Assembly (NCBI GenBank): GCA_012728855.1
Contig: JAAYEH010000035.1
Location: forward strand, 62,001-126,000
Source of the DNA: Rhodopirellula sp.
GTDB taxonomy: Bacteria; Planctomycetota; Planctomycetia; Pirellulales; Thermoguttaceae
Direction: 5' to 3'
DNA: 64,000 nucleotides
Shown here: positions 58,394 to 64,000 of the stretch, in pieces
Layout: the number at the start of each line of letters is the position of its first letter
Position numbering within the stretch: position 1 is the first letter of the stretch
Translations under genes and position numbers: made by a program
The notes under the pieces: model-generated
Seen by the model: only the letters and a program-made list of their open reading frames with translations
Databases searched by the model: none
What the model was told of the DNA's origin: nothing

Positions 58394-59961
58394 CAGGCCG
58401 ATTGCAGCCGTTCCAATGCCGCGGTGACCGTATCGGACCAATTCCCGTTGTGGAAATACCCGCGGTTCCCACCGGCCTTGATCGAGGCCGAGAGGGCCTC
58501 TTCGGCGCGGCGGAGCAAACTCTTGGTGTCGTCGCTCTCGCTGGCCTCCGCGCCTCCAATGCTGATCGTAAGGCGGTGCTCACGGCCGTCGAGCGACAGT
58601 TTGCACTCGGCCACGGTCTTGCGAAGCCGTTCCGCAATGGCGATCATGTTCGCCATGCCCGCGCCCGGCAGAAGCACGCCGAACGTGTTGTCGTCATAGC
58701 TGCCGACGCCGTCTTCGTCTCGGGTGGCGGCGGCGAGATACTTGGCCGTCAGGTTCGTCAGCAGGTCGGCGGATTTCTGCCCGTGAGTTTCGCCAACCCG
58801 GTCAAGGTGATCAATGCGAACCAGGATGACCGACGGCGCCGCTCCACCGCGTTTGAATTCGGCGATGCGATGGCGCAAGAGCGTGCAAAACTGCATTCGG
58901 CTCGGTGGCCAGCTCTCGGCCGTACTCTCCTCCTCGCAGTCTTCACAGGAAGTGTCGCGGCGATCGCCGTCGGCCGTTGCGGATGCGGCCGGTTTGGGCT
59001 CCGGAAAACTCTCGGGAGAAGGCCGGTTCGGGACGGGTTGCTCAGGGAAGGCGTTCGGGTCGCGGGTCAGCGGATGGCTGGTGCGGCCGTCGTGCCACCA
59101 TGTGCGATTTCGGCCCGCCTCCTTGGCGGCGTAGAGCGCAAGATCGGCTCGTTCGATCAAGGTCGTCTCGCTATCCGTTTCGAGCAGTTGGGCGATGCCG
59201 AGACTAGCGGTAACGCCCACTTCGCTTCCCGCGAATGTAAACCGCAGCGCGGCGATGGCCTGCCGGACCCGTTCGATGTGCGCTTCGGCGTCGGAGACGG
59301 TCTTTCCCGGCAGCACCAGCACGAACTCCTCGCCCCCGAATCGCGCGGCCATGCCATGCTGGCTAGCGTGGTGCGCGAGCACTTGGGCCACCTCGATCAG
59401 CACTTCGTCGCCGGCATGGTGACCGTAGGTGTCGTTGAATCTCTTGAAATGATCCACGTCGACCATGGTCAGGCACAGCGGGTTTCCGGTTCGTTCGAAC
59501 TCGGCAAGATTCCGGCCGAGTTCGGCGTCCAGCGCGCGGCGGTTCGGCAGCCCGGTCATGGGATCGGTACGGGCCTCCGCGGCATACGACGCGATTTCTT
59601 GGGCTTGCTCCTGCAGGCGGCTTTCGGCCAAGGCAAGCTGTTCCTGCATGGCGTGGTTCGCGTCGAAGAGCTTGGCGACGGCACGAACCACCGCCTGCGA
59701 ATCCCCTGCGCCGGCGGCCAATTCGTCGTTGGCCTCTTGCACCTTGCTGCTGTGCTCGCCGACGTCGCTGGCCATACGCGTGGCCAAATCCTGCAAGCGG
59801 GAAAGAACCTCGCCGGCCCGCTCGATGTTGCTCTCCGGCTCCGCGTCGGTGTCGACCGTGGCCATTCCGGCGTACCTGCCGCCGCGAAACCACCATCCCA
59901 AACCGACTCCCGCCATGGCAGCCAGCGCCATGCATACGAATTCCGTGACCGCTGGTGACAT
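58393..59961 (-). CDS. Diguanylate cyclase-like protein with two GGDEF domains
   Basis: 522 aa. One N-terminal membrane segment (FVCMALAAMAGVGLGWWF), a helical linker, then GGDEF domain 1 (about 130-290) with DPMTGLPNRRALD, DVDHFKRFND and an intact GGEEF at 209-213. The upstream RxxD inhibitory site is not visible. A second GGDEF-like domain (about 360-510; ILVRIDHLDRVGETHGQ, SYDDNTFGVLLPG) has lost the signature and should be inactive or regulatory. c-di-GMP synthesis by domain 1 is predicted. The gene diverges from a HAMP-receiver protein gene 253 bases away, suggesting shared signalling control. Confidence 0.9.
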   Translation of the reverse strand: MSPAVTEFVCMALAAMAGVGLGWWFRGGRYAGMATVDTDAEPESNIERAGEVLSRLQDLATRMASDVGEHSSKVQEANDELAAGAGDSQAVVRAVAKLFDANHAMQEQLALAESRLQEQAQEIASYAAEARTDPMTGLPNRRALDAELGRNLAEFERTGNPLCLTMVDVDHFKRFNDTYGHHAGDEVLIEVAQVLAHHASQHGMAARFGGEEFVLVLPGKTVSDAEAHIERVRQAIAALRFTFAGSEVGVTASLGIAQLLETDSETTLIERADLALYAAKEAGRNRTWWHDGRTSHPLTRDPNAFPEQPVPNRPSPESFPEPKPAASATADGDRRDTSCEDCEEESTAESWPPSRMQFCTLLRHRIAEFKRGGAAPSVILVRIDHLDRVGETHGQKSADLLTNLTAKYLAAATRDEDGVGSYDDNTFGVLLPGAGMANMIAIAERLRKTVAECKLSLDGREHRLTISIGGAEASESDDTKSLLRRAEEALSASIKAGGNRGYFHNGNWSDTVTAALERLQSA

Positions 59962-60090
59962 GTTTCTTGCTCTCGCCCACGTACGTTCACGCTCACCACT
60001 CTATAACGTAGGACGTGCCGAGGACGGGTCAAGTCTGGGTCTGAACATTCCCGTTTCCTTCCGGATAATCCGCAGGAAGCGAAAAGGTCA

Positions 60091-60120
60091 GTAGCCTGGC
60101 TGCTGCGAGCAGCCTAACTG
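60091..60120. repeat. GTAGCCTGGCTGCTGCGAGCAGCC palindrome
   Basis: GGCTGCTGCGAGCAGCC is a tight hairpin within GTAGCCTGGCTG...AGCAGCCTAACTG, lying in the divergent promoter region of the GGDEF and HAMP-receiver genes. It combines the GTAGCCTG start of the 54851 element with the AGCAGCC core of the 171-206 family. Confidence 0.7.
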
Positions 60121-60214
60121 TTTGACCGTTGGAAAAAACGGTACGACCAGGGGGTATCGGTGAGCTATAATTGCGAGTCCGCTTGGCACTCGAAGATTTC
60201 AGGATCCCCCCGAT

Positions 60215-61645
60215 ATGCGGAAAGTCCCTCTTGGCCGGCCAACTCCTTCCCGATTCGGCTTGAAACGGCAGGTATCGCTGGCCGCCGTTGTCTTGGCGGT
60301 CGGCCTGGCCGGCGCCACGCTATCTGCGTACTGTTTCCAGGCGAGGCTGTCCGACGCCACGCGAGACCTGGTCGCAATTCACGTTCCCGCGAGCACGATG
60401 GCCCAGCGGATCGCCCTTGGTGCGGCTCGCTGCCTCGTGCTGGAGTCGGAATTCGAAACGGCTCACCTGGCGAGCCCGCGGTCGCGCGAAAAAGCGGAAC
60501 GGGCGTGGGCTCGCGCCTTCGATGCGATGCGGGAAACATTGCGGGAAGGAGAAACTCGCGACTTGCAGACGACCGATCGGCTGCCGTTGACCCGCTGGTT
60601 GGCACTCGCCGACCTGCATAGGCAAGAATTCCTTGTGGCGGCACGCGAGGCGAAAGCCGGCCGAAGCGATTCTCCATCTTCCATCCACGAGGCATTGGAA
60701 CCATCGCGTTCGCCCCTCCGCTCGATCGTGGCGGAGGCCGAGCGCCATGCCAATCTCGAGGTAGAGGCTTGCCGGGCCGGCAGATTTAGTCTCGAGCGGC
60801 TTATCAACGATCTCAGAGCGTTGATCGCGCTCCGCGCACTGTTCGCTTTTCTCGCCTTGGTCGCCGCAACTGTGTGGTTCTCTCGCAACGTGCTGCGACG
60901 GATCGAAGTGATTTCGGCGGCAGCAGGTCGGTGTGCCGCCGGCAAGCTCGGTACTCGCGTCGTCTCCCGATCCAACGACGAACTTGGCGTTCTCGCCCAT
61001 CAATTCAATGAAATGGCTTCGCGACTCTCGATTGGGCCGCCGCCGGTGCAGACCGGCCATACAGCCGCGCGAAATCGGGCCTCGAGCAAGCCTGAGGAGG
61101 AGAAAAAACCGCCGATGGCCGCGTCGGTGAAATCGTGGTACGACGCTTCCGGTCCGCAGCGGCCCGCCGAATTGCCGTCGCCGAGCAATCAGCAGGCTCT
61201 TTCCGGTGGTCGTGTCGAGGATAGTGCATTCCGGATCCTCCTGGCGGAAGATGGCCCCGAGAACCAGCGTTTGATCTCGTTTGTCCTCAAACGCGCCGGC
61301 GCCGAGGTAACCGTCGTCAACGACGGTCAAAAGGCGCTCGACGCCGTGCTGGGGCGGCAGTCGCCTTTGCCGTCGGACGACAAGAATCGCTTCGATGTTG
61401 TTTTCATGGACATCGACATGCCCGTCATGGACGGTTGCGAGGCGACACGGCGGTTGCGGCAGGCCGGCTACGGCGGGCTGGTGATCGCGCTGACGGCCCA
61501 CGCGACTCGCTACGACCGCGATATCTGTTTGGCCGCCGGGTTCGACGATTACGTGAAGAAGCCGATCGGCCGCAATACTCTATTGGAGATCATGTCGCGG
61601 CACGCCGTTCGGCCGGGGCTATGTGCGGAGGCCGCCGGCACATGA
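60215..61645 (+). CDS. Membrane sensor with HAMP and response-receiver domain but no kinase
   Basis: 476 aa. TM1 (19-40), a periplasmic helical sensor region, TM2 (about 203-222), HAMP (223-275), a Pro/Ser-rich linker, then a receiver domain (338-460) with acidic pair ED, phospho-acceptor D399 in VVFMDIDMPVMDG, the Thr/Ala of ALTAHA, and K449. The histidine-kinase DHp and ATPase domains normally found between HAMP and receiver are absent. It must be phosphorylated by another kinase or act as a phosphate sink. The ATG follows CAGGATCC weakly. Its output is unknown; the neighbouring GGDEF gene is a candidate partner. Confidence 0.88.
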   Translation: MRKVPLGRPTPSRFGLKRQVSLAAVVLAVGLAGATLSAYCFQARLSDATRDLVAIHVPASTMAQRIALGAARCLVLESEFETAHLASPRSREKAERAWARAFDAMRETLREGETRDLQTTDRLPLTRWLALADLHRQEFLVAAREAKAGRSDSPSSIHEALEPSRSPLRSIVAEAERHANLEVEACRAGRFSLERLINDLRALIALRALFAFLALVAATVWFSRNVLRRIEVISAAAGRCAAGKLGTRVVSRSNDELGVLAHQFNEMASRLSIGPPPVQTGHTAARNRASSKPEEEKKPPMAASVKSWYDASGPQRPAELPSPSNQQALSGGRVEDSAFRILLAEDGPENQRLISFVLKRAGAEVTVVNDGQKALDAVLGRQSPLPSDDKNRFDVVFMDIDMPVMDGCEATRRLRQAGYGGLVIALTAHATRYDRDICLAAGFDDYVKKPIGRNTLLEIMSRHAVRPGLCAEAAGT

Positions 61646-61700
61646 TCTTCAAGCTCGTTTTCGTGTTTCCCGCTTTGCTCTGCGGCAACGGCGCGTGCTA

Positions 61701-61802
61701 AGAGCCTGTCCAAAAACCGCTGGAGACTGGCTCATTTTTGCGGAGTCTTTGGAGCAGAATACGCCCCTCCCCTTCTCCCGACGCGGTTTTAGGACAGGCT
61801 CT
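61701..61802. repeat. REP/MITE-like palindromic element with GGGGAC core (copy 3)
   Basis: A 102-bp element with ends AGAGCCTGTCCAAAAACCG and CGGTTTTAGGACAGGCTCT that pair along 19 bases with one mismatch. Interior ACTGGCTCATTTTTGCGGAG, then TTTGGAGCAGAATACGCCCC, corresponds to the 58297 copy. It is located between the convergent ends of the HAMP-receiver and M14 peptidase genes. Confidence 0.88.
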
Positions 61803-61823
61803 ATGCGTCAAACAACCAACGAG

Positions 61824-63056
61824 CTACTCGTCGCCTCCGAAATACTCAAAAGACACCTCGGCCAGCCCGGCGCCGAACTGCTTCCAGTGCGCGCTGTTCG
61901 GATAGTCGTCCAACGCGGCGATGCGGTTTGCATTGAGTTCCTGCACGCAGGCGGTCACGCCAAAGCGTTCCAAGAGTCCTTCCCCGAAGCTGCCCGGGTT
62001 TCGATAGCCGCTGCCGGTGCTCCCCTCGCTGAACCAGGTGTGGCGGCGGAGCAGTTCTTCAAACCGTTTCATGCGGGCGAGATACGCTTCCAGGTCGCCT
62101 TCCGGCCGGCTGACGTGCAGCTTGCCGCTTGCGTCGTTGTGGAAATCAATGGCCAGCTCGGGCCGGCGGCCGGCGGCGAGCATTTTCTCCAACCACGACT
62201 CCAACGCATGGTTCTCAGGGGCAAGCGTGGGATCGGCCGGGCGATCCCACTCGCGGTTGAGATCCTTGCCGAGGAGGTTGAAACGCGTGTGCCCCCTCGC
62301 CACACCGTCCTTGTTCGCCATCGGCATGATCCAGACACAATATCGCCCCAGCAGACGGTCGGCGTCCGCTTCAAGCAGCCGGCGGATCAGGCCCTCGACT
62401 ACCCAATTTCCTCCCGGCTCCCAGGGATGCGATCGGGCGCGCAGCAGGACGTGATGGTGCGCGTCCGGATTGCCGACACGGATGATTTCCAGCGGCCGGC
62501 GCTCCACCGTCCGCCCGATCTCGGTGATTTCGACGCGCGGATGATCGGCGATTTCGGCCTTTAGCGTTTCGAGATCTGTGATGCGATAGGGTTCCAGCCT
62601 GGCGACGTAGAGCGAATCTTGCTGCATGTGAACTTGGAGTTGGAGGAGGTTGCCTTCCAGCCGCTTGCCTTGGATCGGGCTCCAGCGCTTGCCGTCGAGA
62701 GAAACGAAGCTGATCGTTTCATCGGAGACCGGCGAACCGACCTTGCTGTTCCATACGTTGTCAAACGGCCCGAGCACGAGCGTGAAATCGGCGCCGGCGT
62801 TGCCTTGGAGTTGGAAGAACCAGTGCCCGTTGGCTCGGTTCGGCGACGATCGCTGCTGGTCGTACACCAGGTGGATGCGGATTGAGCCGGCGTCGTCGAC
62901 CTCCCACCACAGCGGCGAGGCATTTTCAAAGCTCGTGTTGATGAAGGCCAGATCAGGGTGGACGGGCACCGTGGCCGGCTCCTCGGCCCAAAGCGGACCA
63001 GCAAACGCCCAGACGGCGAGAATCGCGACAGTTCGGCAACGCATCGTTGTGGACAA
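61824..63056 (-). CDS. M14 family zinc carboxypeptidase, exported
   Basis: About 410 aa. A signal peptide (RCRTVAILAVWAFAGPLWA) leads to an N-terminal beta-sandwich (to about 130) of the kind found in cytosolic-carboxypeptidase-like M14 proteins. The peptidase domain has the zinc pair in RSHPWEPGGNW (HxxE), the Arg/Asn site in NLLGKDLNREWDRP, the third zinc ligand in AIDFHND and the catalytic Glu in ACVQELN. All essential residues seem present. Start: TTG at 63056 with GAGGAGA six bases before; ATG at 63044 is the alternative. It probably trims peptides outside the cytoplasm. Confidence 0.88.
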   Translation of the reverse strand: MSTTMRCRTVAILAVWAFAGPLWAEEPATVPVHPDLAFINTSFENASPLWWEVDDAGSIRIHLVYDQQRSSPNRANGHWFFQLQGNAGADFTLVLGPFDNVWNSKVGSPVSDETISFVSLDGKRWSPIQGKRLEGNLLQLQVHMQQDSLYVARLEPYRITDLETLKAEIADHPRVEITEIGRTVERRPLEIIRVGNPDAHHHVLLRARSHPWEPGGNWVVEGLIRRLLEADADRLLGRYCVWIMPMANKDGVARGHTRFNLLGKDLNREWDRPADPTLAPENHALESWLEKMLAAGRRPELAIDFHNDASGKLHVSRPEGDLEAYLARMKRFEELLRRHTWFSEGSTGSGYRNPGSFGEGLLERFGVTACVQELNANRIAALDDYPNSAHWKQFGAGLAEVSFEYFGGDE

Positions 63057-63263
63057 CGGTTTCTCCTCGGCAAACAGGAATGATCTCGAGCCCTGGCGAC
63101 GGTGAATATCGAGACTAATTCCTCCGCGAAGTCGCGTCAAGCCGCTCTGGACGCCAGGCCAATGTTGACCCGCGGCTTCGCGGCCGGGTAGAAAGATAGC
63201 AGCCGGGTTGCGGGCTGCCGGCATCGCTTTTCCACAGTTCGATCCCTTCACAAGGTTCTCCAC

Positions 63264-64000
63264 ATGCACACGCCACTTCCGCTCGTATTTCTCTTGTCGC
63301 TCGCGTTGCTGGCAAGCTGCAGTCGCCGGCCGCAGCCGGCCGGCTTGCAGACCTCCCCCGCCGCGACTGGCCAGCTCACCATTGCAGTCATCCCCAAAAG
63401 CACCGGGGCCGAATTCTGGGAGACGGTGGAAGAAGGAGCCCGCCAGGCCGCCGACGAACTCGATGTGGAGATCCACTGGGAAGGTCCGATCGCGGAAACC
63501 GAGATCGCCGAGCAGAACAAAATCATCGAGAACATGGTCAACCTTCAGGTCGACGGCATTGCGTTGGCTCCGCTCAATCCCAAGGCGATGCGCAAACCGG
63601 TCGAAACGGCCGTGTCGGCCGGCATACCCGTGGTTATCTTCGATTCGGCCATCGACGGCGACGCCCACACGAGTTTTGTCGCAACCGACAACCGGCAAGG
63701 CGGCGTCCTCGGGGCGGAAAAACTCCTCGAACTCCTTGGCGAGGCCGACGGCAAGAAGGTGATGCTGATGCGGTTCATCCAGGGCACGGCGAGCACCGAA
63801 GCCCGCGCCCAAGGCTTCTTGGAGACCGCCAAGGCCGCCGGGCTTCAGGTCGCCGCCGATCCGTTCTCTGAAGACGCCACGGTGGCCGGCTGCAAGAAGA
63901 CGGCCGCCAACACCCTCGAAGGTTTCGTGCGCGACGGCCAATTGGAGTTGGACGGGATCTTTGCCTGCAACGACCGCGCATCGCTCGGGATGCTCGCTGC
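63264..64000 (+). CDS. Sugar ABC transporter substrate-binding lipoprotein (5' part, runs off window)
   Basis: 245 codons are visible from the ATG to the window edge. A lipoprotein signal ends in the lipobox LALLASC. The mature part is a periplasmic-binding-protein type 1 fold (ribose/xylose-binding family): LTIAVIPKSTGAEFWETVEE, QNKIIENMVNLQVDGIALAP, AGIPVVIFDSAID, FVATDNRQGG, FACNDRASLGML. It would capture a sugar for an ABC importer whose other subunits should lie downstream, outside this window. The frame is open to the last base. Confidence 0.92.
   Translation, partial: MHTPLPLVFLLSLALLASCSRRPQPAGLQTSPAATGQLTIAVIPKSTGAEFWETVEEGARQAADELDVEIHWEGPIAETEIAEQNKIIENMVNLQVDGIALAPLNPKAMRKPVETAVSAGIPVVIFDSAIDGDAHTSFVATDNRQGGVLGAEKLLELLGEADGKKVMLMRFIQGTASTEARAQGFLETAKAAGLQVAADPFSEDATVAGCKKTAANTLEGFVRDGQLELDGIFACNDRASLGMLA

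Overview
The window looks like the chromosome of a planctomycete, probably of the Pirellula/Gemmata kind. The strongest reason is a tandem pair of DUF1559 proteins with a prepilin-type N-terminus and the H-x9-DG tail typical of that phylum. Other pointers are high GC, an ECF sigma factor divergent from a Ser/Thr kinase, very large secreted proteins with Gly-Met or Asp/Glu/Tyr repeats, and abundant intergenic palindromes including the 'SVSEG'-type one near 3.5 kb. No rRNA, tRNA, CRISPR array, prophage or complete insertion sequence was seen. This is read by eye, without database searches.

Layout. 0-3.5 kb: end of a possible outer-membrane protein, a SAM methyltransferase, then an S41 protease overlapping tsaD. 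3.6-11 kb: two giant minus-strand repeat proteins (VWA/Gly-Met protein; acidic Tyr-rich protein with five exact 126-bp units). 11.3-18.4 kb: HtrA-like protease, DUF2723 membrane glycosyltransferase, membrane protein with a spermidine-synthase domain, EEP-family lipoprotein. 18.9-24.7 kb: Tat-exported HEAT protein, a DUF4351 remnant, small hypothetical genes, an orphan DUF433 antitoxin-like gene, a lipoprotein and a beta-CASP-like metallo-beta-lactamase protein.

24.7-28.6 kb holds the most unusual locus: three tightly packed minus-strand genes. They encode a 391-aa family-C (DnaE-like) polymerase core without PHP domain or catalytic aspartates, a WYL regulator starting 5 bp after it, and a lower-GC PD-(D/E)XK nuclease-like protein. 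I do not recognise this combination and flag it as a candidate undescribed defence or DNA-damage module.

28.7-33.3 kb is a polysaccharide-degradation cluster (GH29 fucosidase, decayed gene, heparinase II/III-like lyase). 33.5-38.1 kb is a sulfur operon: persulfide-dioxygenase/rhodanese fusion, then two YeeE/YedE transporter parts, one carrying three rhodanese domains. 38.3-38.8 kb is a vapBC pair with an internally deleted toxin. 38.8-43.0 kb: ribosomal S1-like protein, zinc-ribbon membrane protein, HDOD protein. 43.3-49.5 kb: two DUF1559 proteins, a large secreted protein, a sugar-phosphate isomerase-like protein. 49.6-54.8 kb: ECF sigma factor, Ser/Thr kinase, coiled-coil protein. 54.9-61.6 kb: zinc dehydrogenase, secreted helical protein plus CxxCH protein, tandem-GGDEF protein, HAMP-receiver protein. 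61.8-64 kb: M14 peptidase and the start of a sugar-binding lipoprotein.

A second theme is the number of intergenic inverted repeats, about eighteen in at least six sequence families, at gene ends and in divergent promoter regions. Three share a GGGGACTGGCTC...CCTGTCCCC core and look like a REP/MITE-type family; one is a perfect 32-bp inverted repeat.
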